Shown here piece by piece: positions 1-5,000 of a DNA stretch of 5,356 nucleotides. How positions within the stretch are numbered: the first letter of the stretch is position 1; each line of letters begins with the position of its first letter. The stretch comes from Deltaproteobacteria bacterium (GTDB taxonomy: Bacteria; Desulfobacterota; Desulfobacteria; Desulfobacterales; B30-G6): NCBI GenBank assembly GCA_003647375.1, contig QMMS01000324.1, positions 1 through 5,356 on the forward strand. Reading direction: 5' to 3'. The notes beneath the pieces were generated by a model. It did not search any database, was not told where the DNA came from, and saw nothing but the letters and a program-made list of their open reading frames with translations. Position numbers and translations under genes: made by a program.

Positions 1-216
1 AAAATCGAAAATGGTATCCCCCGAAAAAGTGCTATTACCAGAGTTCGGAAAATTTCGAAAGAACAGCTGGATCAAATTGTTGAAAATGTTATGAGGCAAA
101 CGAATACATCTCCTAATGAGTTTGAGGAATTGGATCTTTCCGAGATTTCGACAATAAATGAACAAATTGAATTTTTAAAGCATCAGGACAGGATAGATAC
201 AATGTATATTACCTAA
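1..216 (+). CDS. 3' end of an unrecognised gene (partial)
   Basis: Frame 1 is open from the first base to a TAA at 214-216, giving the last 71 residues of a protein whose start lies outside the window. The visible part begins KIENGIPRKSAITRVRK and ends DRIDTMYIT. It is mostly charged and polar, with a basic stretch at residues 8-20 followed by likely helices rich in Glu, Gln and Ile. I see no membrane segment, Cys motif or catalytic signature and do not recognise the family. G+C is about 34% (74 of 216 bases by hand), clearly below the sat gene at the other end, which hints at foreign origin. A basic stretch followed by acidic helices could suit a nucleic-acid-binding protein, but that is only a guess. 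The reading frame is supported by its full openness and by the palindrome-rich non-coding spacer that starts right after it. Confidence 0.6.
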   Translation, partial: KIENGIPRKSAITRVRKISKEQLDQIVENVMRQTNTSPNEFEELDLSEISTINEQIEFLKHQDRIDTMYIT

Positions 217-259
217 GTCCTGTGTCTTGCAGGAGCAGTTGTAGTTACATTTTTCCCAA

Positions 260-314
260 TATCAGAAGCTGATACCCCGCAAAGTCACCATGGAAGTTGC
301 AAAGCTTCTTCCAT
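260..314. repeat. Two small inverted repeats in the spacer
   Basis: Two perfect short stem-loops lie side by side. The first has arms TATCAG (260-265) and CTGATA (269-274) with a 3-base loop. The second has arms ATGGAAG (290-296) and CTTCCAT (308-314) with an 11-base loop. Neither is followed by a strong T-run, so neither is a convincing terminator. They sit immediately left of a REP-like unit and may form a composite repeat with it. Confidence 0.4.
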
Positions 315-319
315 TCGAA

Positions 320-350
320 CTGCCCCGGCAGGGTTAAAACCCTGCACTAC
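320..350 (-). repeat. REP-like palindromic unit with GTAG head, minus orientation
   Basis: Read on the minus strand, GTAG (350-347) is followed after two bases by a perfect 8-bp stem (345-338 with 335-328, AA/TT loop) of the form GCAGGGTT/AACCCTGC. A second overlapping palindrome, CTGCC-cc-GGCAG (320-331), follows it. A conserved GTAG tetranucleotide 5' of a small GC-rich palindrome is the established hallmark of REP elements mobilised by REP-associated tyrosine transposases (RAYT, IS200/IS605-related). A matching unit in opposite orientation lies at 409-430. No transposase is visible in the window, so activity is inferred only from the repeat shape. Confidence 0.6.
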
Positions 351-408
351 AGGAGCGCATGATGGGATTATTAAACAGAAAATCTCTAATAAATAGAGTG
401 TTGTTAAT

Positions 409-430
409 GTAGCCCAGGGCTTCAGCCCTG
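409..430 (+). repeat. REP-like palindromic unit with GTAG head, plus orientation
   Basis: GTAG at 409-412 is followed after two bases by a perfect 7-bp stem, CAGGGCT (415-421) and AGCCCTG (424-430), with a 2-base loop. The layout matches the unit at 320-350: GTAG, two bases, CAGGG, short loop, CCCTG. The two GTAG heads face each other about 58 bp apart, as in bacterial interspersed mosaic elements built from paired REPs. The unit ends 40 bp before the TTG start of the next gene, so it lies in that gene's likely leader or promoter zone. Confidence 0.6.
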
Positions 431-455
431 TTAATAATGCCTCGCAACGATGTAT

Positions 456-461
456 GAAAGG
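456..461 (+). promoter_or_regulatory. Ribosome binding site deciding a TTG start
   Basis: GAAAGG lies 9 bases before a TTG at 471. It matters because an in-frame TAA at 462-464 excludes every upstream start and the next in-frame ATG is 47 codons later, so this site is the main support for the TTG start. Confidence 0.55.
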
Positions 462-470
462 TAAATACCG

Positions 471-2261
471 TTGGCAAAAGCAAAGAAGCAGAAAGCAGAC
501 AAAAGACGGGCCAGGAAAAAGAAGCAGGCCAAATCCAAACACCAGGGCATACCCAAGATTTTGCAAAGAGATCCGGGTCTTCGGGAGGCTTTGAATTACC
601 GCCATCCCCTGATGGAATGTCGGATCAACACAAACTGGCAGGAACATGGCATGGCCAGTGTCCTCGTTGCTCGCTCGGCCCCCACCGGAATCGTTTATTC
701 CGTTTTTCTTGTGGATGTCCTAGGGGTTGGTCTCAAGGATGTCATGGGTGACTACGGCGTCAGTGAAAACCATATAAGAGAGCATAAATTTCTCAAAGGT
801 CTGCAAGGGGGAGATCTGGTTGCCTGTGACCATGCTCTGGCTTTCAACCTGATTCACGATGGGCTGGCATGGGCCAGGGAGTGGAAATTCAAGCCGCCGA
901 AGGATTATAAAGTATGGATGAGGCTCCTGGAACCCCGCAAAAATGAAGAGCCTGATTTTTCCGGTTTTGGAAGAAATGGAAAGCCACTGCCCATGCTTTC
1001 GGAGGATGATTTAGATATTATCATGGATGCGGATTTTGACTCGAGTATGTTGAGGGATCCTATTGTCATGGGGAATAAGGAAATTCCGCAAAATACATTG
1101 GCGCGTCTGGGCGATATTAAAGGCACCCTCATTAATTTTTCAAGAGGCCCTGAATTTAAAGAAGATTTTGAAATGGCACGCAAAAGCCGTTTTGGAAAAG
1201 AGAAAAAGCCCAAAGATAAAGGCGAATGGATCAATTTTCAGGACTGGTTTATACTGGAAAGTGAACTCATGTCCGGAGAAACTATTATTGACCGTTTTCT
1301 GGAAACCTATCAGGACGAAATGAGCCGCGATGTTCGAGAGTTGATTAAAGGGTGGAAACAAGTAATCGAAGGGCTGTTCGAGATCAAGGATAGGCTCAAA
1401 AATGGTTATCTTGTAAAAAATTTAATCAATGAAAGAGTATACGAGGCTTTTGCAACCAATATATCGGAACCATTGATTGATCTTTTTAAGGGAGATTTTT
1501 TTATCGGGCGCATCGTTTCAGCGCGCGGGGTTCATATTTTTTCAGGTGCTTTTTCTCCAATTCCTTTAGACGGCAATGATCGTGTCAGGAATAAAATGTA
1601 TCAAGTAGCAGCGCGCATGCAGATGGAAAATCCTGCAAAAGCGCTGGCGGATAATCCTGAAAAACTTCAGAAAAGCCGGGAGGCCGTGCGCAAAATGTAT
1701 GCTGACTTCATCAGCTATTTCGGAAAGGATGAGGTTTTTGGCACCGGCAAGGAAATACGCCAATGTCATGAAGATTTTTTTGACCATCAAGTTTTTAAAA
1801 TGCAGGATCCGGAAACCGGATTGACCAAGGCCGAAGAATTCGAAAAGCGGACCGGCAGACACTTCAAGCCCTTAAAACTAGAGCTGCCACAAAAACTCCT
1901 GCGCAGCAAAGATGCAGCCATGCTTTGTGACCCTGTGGAGTCATTGACTTTCCTTGAGGAATATCGATTGTTTGTGGAAGTGTTTGATAATCCGGAAATG
2001 CACCTGGGAATGGCATATGCTGAAGATGTGGTCATGAGCTATCTTGAATCCGACACCATTTCGGATGTACCCTTTCGCCGGGCGGCAAAACGCTATCCAG
2101 AGAATTTCAAAACGGTCATCGATTATTATGCCCAGCAAGAGGGTTTTACGGCAGACGATCTCGAAGACCTGATGCAGGCATTCAAGCCGGAATCCTATGG
2201 CAAGCTGCCCAGCATCGTTGTGGTCTTGGATGAAGAAATCGCCAATGCCAGGTTATTATGA
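471..2261 (+). CDS. Large uncharacterised protein with a very basic N-terminus (596 aa)
   Basis: I cannot name this protein. An in-frame stop at 462 and a GAAAGG site favour the TTG start at 471. Residues 1-24 are almost all Lys, Arg, Ala and Gln, a likely disordered nucleic-acid- or ribosome-binding tail. Residues 44-95 contain HPLMECRI, GMASVLVAR and FLVDVLGVGLKDV. Residues 117-147 contain ACDHALAFNLI, GLAWAREW and FKPPKDYKV. From memory, this pair of blocks (a V-x-R-x-x-P-T-G strand followed by a hydrophobic L-V-D strand and L-x-x-K-D, then CD-x-A-x-x-x-I-x-x-G) resembles widespread bacterial hypothetical proteins, some with SEC-C metal sites; no SEC-C motif is seen here. The remaining 400 residues look soluble and mainly helical, with no signal peptide or membrane segment. 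A degenerate copy of residues about 102-142 follows the stop by 4 bases. Function is unknown; being a real gene is well supported by length. Confidence 0.85.
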   Translation: MAKAKKQKADKRRARKKKQAKSKHQGIPKILQRDPGLREALNYRHPLMECRINTNWQEHGMASVLVARSAPTGIVYSVFLVDVLGVGLKDVMGDYGVSENHIREHKFLKGLQGGDLVACDHALAFNLIHDGLAWAREWKFKPPKDYKVWMRLLEPRKNEEPDFSGFGRNGKPLPMLSEDDLDIIMDADFDSSMLRDPIVMGNKEIPQNTLARLGDIKGTLINFSRGPEFKEDFEMARKSRFGKEKKPKDKGEWINFQDWFILESELMSGETIIDRFLETYQDEMSRDVRELIKGWKQVIEGLFEIKDRLKNGYLVKNLINERVYEAFATNISEPLIDLFKGDFFIGRIVSARGVHIFSGAFSPIPLDGNDRVRNKMYQVAARMQMENPAKALADNPEKLQKSREAVRKMYADFISYFGKDEVFGTGKEIRQCHEDFFDHQVFKMQDPETGLTKAEEFEKRTGRHFKPLKLELPQKLLRSKDAAMLCDPVESLTFLEEYRLFVEVFDNPEMHLGMAYAEDVVMSYLESDTISDVPFRRAAKRYPENFKTVIDYYAQQEGFTADDLEDLMQAFKPESYGKLPSIVVVLDEEIANARLL

Positions 2262-2264
2262 TGA

Positions 2265-2412
2265 ATAGGGGAGCATGAATTCCTAAGCGGTATGCAAGGG
2301 GCCGATGGTTGCCTGCGACTATGATTTGGCTTTCAACCTGGTTTACAATGGGTTGGCATTGGCCAGGAAATGGAACATGATGCCACAAAACAATTTGACC
2401 AACTTGGTCTGA
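2265..2412 (+). pseudogene. Frameshifted remnant of a paralogue of the preceding 596-aa gene
   Basis: The stretch 2265-2385 aligns with 774-896 of the preceding gene at about 95 of 121 bases (hand count) with one gap. Before the gap the translation reads IGEHEFLSGMQGAD, against IREHKFLKGLQGGD at residues 102-115 of the parent. A 2-base deletion after 2306 then shifts the frame, and it resumes as VACDYDLAFNLVYNGLALAR, against VACDHALAFNLIHDGLAWAR in the parent. The shifted frame ends with TGA at 2410-2412. An in-frame TGA (2262-2264) also stands just before the match, and no start is present. Most differences between the two copies are third-base or conservative, so the copy evolved as a coding gene before decaying. 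It is too divergent to be a fresh tandem duplication, which suggests two paralogues once stood here or that one was introduced by recombination. The last 8 or so codons before the stop no longer match. Confidence 0.75.
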
Positions 2413-2423
2413 ATGGGTATCGT
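2395..2423 (+). promoter_or_regulatory. Candidate promoter with overlapping operator palindrome for the antitoxin gene
   Basis: TTGACC (2395-2400) and TATCGT (2418-2423) are spaced by exactly 17 bases, giving five of six and four of six matches to sigma-70 -35 and -10 boxes. A 13-bp palindrome, GACCAA-C-TTGGTC (2397-2409), overlaps the -35 box and the spacer. Phd/YefM-type antitoxins are known to repress their own promoters by binding short palindromes, and the antitoxin gene starts 42 bases downstream of the -10 box. Promoter and operator roles are inferred. Confidence 0.4.
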
Positions 2424-2452
2424 TGGGTTGTTGGTTTCCGGTGTTTAGGAAG

Positions 2453-2459
2453 AAGGAGG
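2453..2459 (+). promoter_or_regulatory. Ribosome binding site setting the antitoxin start
   Basis: AAGGAGG, nearly complete anti-16S complementarity, lies 5 bases before ATG 2465. It favours that start over an upstream ATG at 2423, which would add 14 residues unlike the family. Confidence 0.8.
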
Positions 2460-2464
2460 ACGCA

Positions 2465-2698
2465 ATGATTGTCAATATATCTGAAGCGAAAACAAAGTTA
2501 TCCAAGTTGATTGAGATGGCATATCATGGTGAAGAGGTAATCATCGCCAAGAATAACCTGCCGCTTGTGGAGTTGGTGGCCCATAAACCCAAAAAAAAGC
2601 GCAAACTGGGGTTGCTGGCAGGTCAGATTCAAATACCCGATGACTTTTTAGATGAGGATGAAGAAATAAACAGGATGTTCTATGGAGGATCATCTTAA
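2465..2698 (+). CDS. Type II antitoxin, Phd/YefM (VapB-like) family, apparently without a toxin gene
   Basis: The 77-residue product has the classic Phd/YefM fold signature. MIVNISEAKTKLSKLIE (1-17) supplies the first strand and helix of the DNA-binding dimer domain. GEEVIIAKNNLPLVELVAHKP (22-42, the known V-I-x-x-x-x-P-x-x-x-L-V pattern) completes it. A basic linker KKKRKLG follows, and the acidic tail IPDDFLDEDEEINRMFYGG (57-75) is the part that normally wraps a VapC-type PIN toxin. Length and start, next to a strong AAGGAGG site, are typical. In this family the toxin gene normally begins within or just after the antitoxin stop. Here the overlapping ATG at 2682 runs only 7 codons before TGA (2703-2705), and no LLDTH-type PIN start follows. 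The antitoxin therefore looks solitary, either because the toxin was lost or because it now regulates something else. It stands downstream of the paralogue remnant, in a region that seems to have suffered decay. Confidence 0.88.
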   Translation: MIVNISEAKTKLSKLIEMAYHGEEVIIAKNNLPLVELVAHKPKKKRKLGLLAGQIQIPDDFLDEDEEINRMFYGGSS

Positions 2699-2717
2699 AA
2701 TATGATTGCAAGGTTAT

Positions 2718-2747
2718 TTGACAGCTTATATCGATCATCACAAATAT
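2718..2747 (+). promoter_or_regulatory. Weak promoter candidate for the exported-protein gene
   Basis: A perfect TTGACA (2718-2723) is followed after 18 bases by AAATAT (2742-2747), a poor -10 box. It lies about 100 bases before the gene at 2851. The rest of the 150-base spacer holds a small AAGGC-ggca-GCCTT hairpin (2766-2779) and a 38-codon frame of doubtful value (2702-2818). Confidence 0.25.
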
Positions 2748-2850
2748 GTACTGTTTCAATAAAGGGAAGGCGGCAGCCTTTTACGGCATACGGAAAGGTA
2801 TTCTGGCAAACGCTATAAGAAAATGAACGGCCCGCTTTAGGATGAATAAT

Positions 2851-3366
2851 ATGGTGCTAAAACGTTTTGGGCGTAACAAGGGGTTGTTTTTGATTGGCTT
2901 GTTATTACTGGGTTTAATAACGCAGGATGTTTGTGCGGGAGAATCCAGTGTCATCGAGCTAAGCGACGGCAGCGTCATCACCGGCGAGGTGGTCTCTTTT
3001 GACGGCAAGGTCTGGACGATTCAATCGAGCAGCATGGGGACGCTGAAAATCGATGGTGCCAAGATTGTCAGTATTCGATCAAAAACCGCGGTCGGTAAGG
3101 AGCCTGATGGAGGAATATCGACGGGAAGCCAGGCAAACGCGGCTGATATGCAGGCCATGCAGCAGTCGATCATGGCCAATGAACAGATCATGGCCATGAT
3201 CATGGGCCTGCAGCATGAGCCTGAAATCCAGGCCATATTGCAGGATCCCGAGGTCATGCAGGCCGTCAATGCCGGGGACATGCACGCACTGCTCTCCAAC
3301 CCGAAATTCATCCGACTCATGGAAAACGCCAAGATAAAAGATATAACAAAAGAAGCTGTAAAATAA
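2851..3366 (+). CDS. Exported protein with small beta domain and Met-rich C-terminus
   Basis: The start at 2851 is chosen because AGGA (2839-2842) lies 8 bases before it; an ATG at 2842 would add MNN but overlaps that site. Positions here use the 2842 numbering. Residues 4-32 form a Sec signal peptide: basic KRFGRNK, then a Leu/Ile-rich core, then VCA with likely cleavage before GES. The Cys does not fit a lipobox, so a lipoprotein is unlikely. Residues 36-80 (VIELSDGSVITGEVVSFDG, then WTIQSSSMGTLKI and IVSIRS) are a strand-rich Asp-Gly-Ser domain. I know this pattern from small beta-barrel segments of envelope proteins. Residues 100-165 are helical and Met-rich (M103, M106, M111, M117, M119, M121, M139, M147). 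They include LQDPEVMQAVNAGDMHALL and NPKFIRLM, which resemble the STI1/Hop C-terminal Asp-Pro motif. A periplasmic adaptor or chaperone-like role is possible but not shown. It converges on sat and ends inside a terminator. Confidence 0.85.
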   Translation: MVLKRFGRNKGLFLIGLLLLGLITQDVCAGESSVIELSDGSVITGEVVSFDGKVWTIQSSSMGTLKIDGAKIVSIRSKTAVGKEPDGGISTGSQANAADMQAMQQSIMANEQIMAMIMGLQHEPEIQAILQDPEVMQAVNAGDMHALLSNPKFIRLMENAKIKDITKEAVK

Positions 3367-3397
3367 AAAAGGGAGAGACAATTGTCTCTCCCTTTTT
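3366..3397. terminator. Bidirectional rho-independent terminator between convergent genes
   Basis: A perfect 32-bp palindrome, 16 bases per arm, is centred between 3381 and 3382. Each arm begins AAAAAGGGAGAGAC, so on either strand the GC-rich stem is followed by TTTTT. It begins at the last base of the stop codon of the plus-strand gene and lies about 60 bases beyond the sat stop, so one hairpin can serve both transcripts. Confidence 0.9.
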
Positions 3398-3409
3398 CAT
3401 TTTAGTATA

Positions 3410-3453
3410 GCGGCGAAGCCGCGTTGACTAATTTTGCCGCCAGGCAAAATTAG
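3410..3453 (-). repeat. Two hairpins behind sat
   Basis: On the sat side of the shared terminator lie two perfect stem-loops. One is an 11-bp stem, CTAATTTTGCC (3428-3438) with GGCAAAATTAG (3443-3453) and a 4-base loop, starting 3 bases after the sat stop. The other is a 5-bp GC stem, GCGGC-gaa-GCCGC (3410-3422). Neither has a T-run. They may protect the 3' end of sat mRNA or be a short interspersed repeat. Both roles are inferred. Confidence 0.5.
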
Positions 3454-3455
3454 CT

Positions 3456-4730
3456 TTAGTCGCCCAGGGCGGCCTTGTGGGTCTTGATTTCGACCTTTTC
3501 GGTCAGGCCTTCGTAGTAATCGCGCAGGATGGCGACGACTTCGTCACGACCAAAGTGATCCGGCAGGTCCCCGCCTTCGGAGAGCATTTTTCTCAGGATA
3601 GTGCCGGAAAGCAGTACGCGGTCTTCCTTGCCGTGTGGGCAGGTTCTCATGGAAGCCATGCCGTCGCACTTGTAACAGTAGAAAGTCCAGTCGATCTTCA
3701 GGGGCTGGCAGAGCAGCGCCTTGCCTTCACCCTCGGGGGTCGGGATCTTGTCGAAGATGGTCTGGGCTTCGAACATGCCGTAGAAATCACCAACGCCGGC
3801 ATGGTCACGGCCGATGATCATCTTGGAGCATCCGTAGTTCTGGCGAAAGGTTGCGTGCAGCAGGCCTTCACGCGGACCGGCATAACGCATATCCAGTGGG
3901 TAACCACCCTGGATGACGTTCTTTTCCACGAAGTAATTTTTAACCAGTGCGTCAATGCATTTTACACGGACATCTGCAGGAATGTCGCCCGGCTTCAGGT
4001 TGCCCACCAGGGAGTGAATGTAAACACCGTCACATACTTCCACGGCGATTTTGCACAGATATTCATGGGAACGATGCATGGGGTTTCTCAGCTGCAGGGC
4101 AGCCACGTCGCTCCAGCCCCTATCCTCGAACATCTTGCGGGATTCTGCGGGGCGGGCGTAAACATCGGCGTACTTGGTGGGGTATTCGGCTTCGCTCAGT
4201 ACTTTTACGGGGCCGGCCAGGTTGAAGGCTTTCTGGTCCATGACCATCTGAACACCCGGGTGGTCATCCTTGGAGATTTTCCAGAATTCCTCTGCCGTGG
4301 GGGTGCCTTCGCCCATGTAGCACGTTTCACACTCGAATATTTTGTCGGCCTCGGTCATCTCAAATTTTTCGGTGACCTGCATGGTGGCCATGATCTCATC
4401 GCCCTCGGGATCGTACAGCGCGATTTCGTCGCCGGCATTGATCGCATCGGCGTCTTCCTGGTTGGCGTCAAGGGTTACCGGGATGGGCCAGAAGGTGCCG
4501 TCGGCCATCAGATAGTTTTCACACACCCCTTTCCAGTCAGCCTTGGTCATAAAGCCGGTCAACGGGCTGAACCCGCCGATGCCCATCATGATGAGATCGC
4601 CTTTTACACGGGCTGAAATCTCAATTTTTTTAAGGCCTTCGGCCTTTTTCTTTTCCGCTTCCAGTTCTGCGCCTTCAAGTAGGCAGCAGGTTAAACCCTT
4701 TCCGCCATGAGGTGGAATCAAATTTGACAT
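3456..4730 (-). CDS. sat: Sulfate adenylyltransferase (ATP sulfurylase), dissimilatory type
   Basis: The enzyme joins sulfate and ATP to give adenosine 5'-phosphosulfate and pyrophosphate in the cytoplasm. This is the first step of dissimilatory sulfate reduction, ahead of APS reductase. The 424 residues match the usual length. Residues 1 to about 165 are the PUA-like N-terminal domain ([15 protein letters not shown]). The catalytic domain carries [11 protein letters not shown] (213-223, the nucleotide- and sulfate-binding Q-x-RNP-x-H-x-x-H motif), [13 protein letters not shown] (281-293), IGRDHAGVG (306-314) and SGTILR (375-380). C352, C355, C364 and H366 form the metal-binding site known from sulfate reducers and related archaea. 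There is no APS kinase domain, as expected for this type. The start at 4730 is chosen because AGGAAAGGAG stands 10 bases upstream; a GTG at 4775 has no such site. A likely own promoter lies at 4811-4839 and a shared terminator at 3366-3397. G+C is clearly higher than in the left part, as for a core gene. Confidence 0.97.
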   Translation of the reverse strand: MSNLIPPHGGKGLTCCLLEGAELEAEKKKAEGLKKIEISARVKGDLIMMGIGGFSPLTGFMTKADWKGVCENYLMADGTFWPIPVTLDANQEDADAINAGDEIALYDPEGDEIMATMQVTEKFEMTEADKIFECETCYMGEGTPTAEEFWKISKDDHPGVQMVMDQKAFNLAGPVKVLSEAEYPTKYADVYARPAESRKMFEDRGWSDVAALQLRNPMHRSHEYLCKIAVEVCDGVYIHSLVGNLKPGDIPADVRVKCIDALVKNYFVEKNVIQGGYPLDMRYAGPREGLLHATFRQNYGCSKMIIGRDHAGVGDFYGMFEAQTIFDKIPTPEGEGKALLCQPLKIDWTFYCYKCDGMASMRTCPHGKEDRVLLSGTILRKMLSEGGDLPDHFGRDEVVAILRDYYEGLTEKVEIKTHKAALGD

Positions 4731-4740
4731 TTGTTTTTTT

Positions 4741-4750
4741 CTCCTTTCCT
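4741..4750 (-). promoter_or_regulatory. Strong ribosome binding site of sat
   Basis: On the minus strand this reads AGGAAAGGAG, ending 10 bases before ATG 4730. It decides the start against GTG 4775, which would add 15 basic residues ([14 protein letters not shown] region) encoded by the ribosome site itself. Confidence 0.85.
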
Positions 4751-4767
4751 TCCGTTTTATTGAAAAT

Positions 4768-4782
4768 GTCTGCACCGCAGAC
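4768..4782 (-). repeat. Small palindrome in the sat leader
   Basis: A perfect inverted repeat, GTCTGC-3 bases-GCAGAC, lies about 40 bases before the sat start and about 20 bases after the expected transcription start. It could be an RNA hairpin in the leader or a binding site for a dimeric regulator. Nothing else supports either role. Confidence 0.35.
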
Positions 4783-4810
4783 TTTAGTTCACAGCTGGTA
4801 CAAAGGGTAA

Positions 4811-4839
4811 CAAATATAAAGGAAAACCCTATTTGTCAA
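4811..4839 (-). promoter_or_regulatory. Sigma-70-type promoter of sat
   Basis: On the minus strand a perfect TTGACA (4839-4834) is followed after 17 bases by TATTTG (4816-4811); an alternative TATATT (4818-4813) has a 15-base spacer. Transcription would start near 4804 and give a leader of about 70 nt. The -35 box overlaps the foot of the large hairpin at 4838-4900, which would stop read-through from the gene upstream. This fits an independently and strongly expressed sat. Confidence 0.65.
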
Positions 4840-4900
4840 CAACAAAGGAACGAGAAAAGGGAGGGGCCATACCCCTCCCTTTTCTCGTTCCTTTGTTGTT
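4838..4900. terminator. Perfect 29-bp stem-loop, terminator of the upstream hydrolase gene
   Basis: Arms 4838-4866 and 4872-4900 are exact reverse complements over 29 bases, with a 5-base loop. The inner GC core (GGGAGGGG with CCCCTCCC) is followed by TTTT on both strands, so the core alone acts like a bidirectional terminator. The outer stem continues well beyond it. It lies about 94 bases behind the hydrolase stop and directly upstream of the sat promoter. The stem is much longer than terminators need. Confidence 0.75.
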
Positions 4901-4903
4901 ATA

Positions 4904-5000
4904 AAAATAGATTTTCAAGACCGCAATACTTCACCAGGAAATTAGGTTTGACTTTGTTTCTGGCACAGTTACATAAAGCCACATATGAAAAATCTATTTT
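4904..5000 (-). repeat. 12-bp inverted repeat around the hydrolase 3' end
   Basis: AAAATAGATTTT (4904-4915) is the reverse complement of AAAATCTATTTT (4989-5000), and the second arm contains the hydrolase stop codon. The 73 bases between show no gene or other signal. The arms are AT-rich, so chance is possible. Confidence 0.25.

Noticed and set aside
359..412. A 17-codon frame (MMGLLNRKS...) after AGGAG at 351, possible leader peptide
   Set aside because: It lies wholly between the two REP heads and ends in the GTAG of the second; spacing to the first ATG is only 3 bases and the peptide has no attenuator features.
260..430. CRISPR array
   Set aside because: The palindromes are unequal in sequence and spacing, and no direct repeats with regular spacers are present.
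1063..1323. Open frames overlapping the 596-aa gene on both strands
   Set aside because: None has a ribosome site or recognisable product; they are out-of-frame shadows of the large gene.
2702..2818. A 38-codon basic frame right after the antitoxin as a toxin gene
   Set aside because: GGAGG is 13 bases away, too far for a good site, and the sequence matches no toxin I know; kept only as part of the orphan-antitoxin finding.
2842..2850. ATG at 2842 as start of the exported protein
   Set aside because: It overlaps the AGGA that is correctly spaced for ATG 2851; the difference is only three residues and cannot be settled from sequence alone.
3477..4616. A 379-codon open frame on the plus strand opposite sat
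   Set aside because: It is antisense to a strongly supported enzyme gene, has no recognisable domain or ribosome site, and is explained by the G+C-rich codon use of sat.
4731..4775. GTG start at 4775 adding 15 residues to Sat
   Set aside because: The extension would be encoded by the ribosome site itself, is not typical of the family, and lacks a ribosome site of its own.
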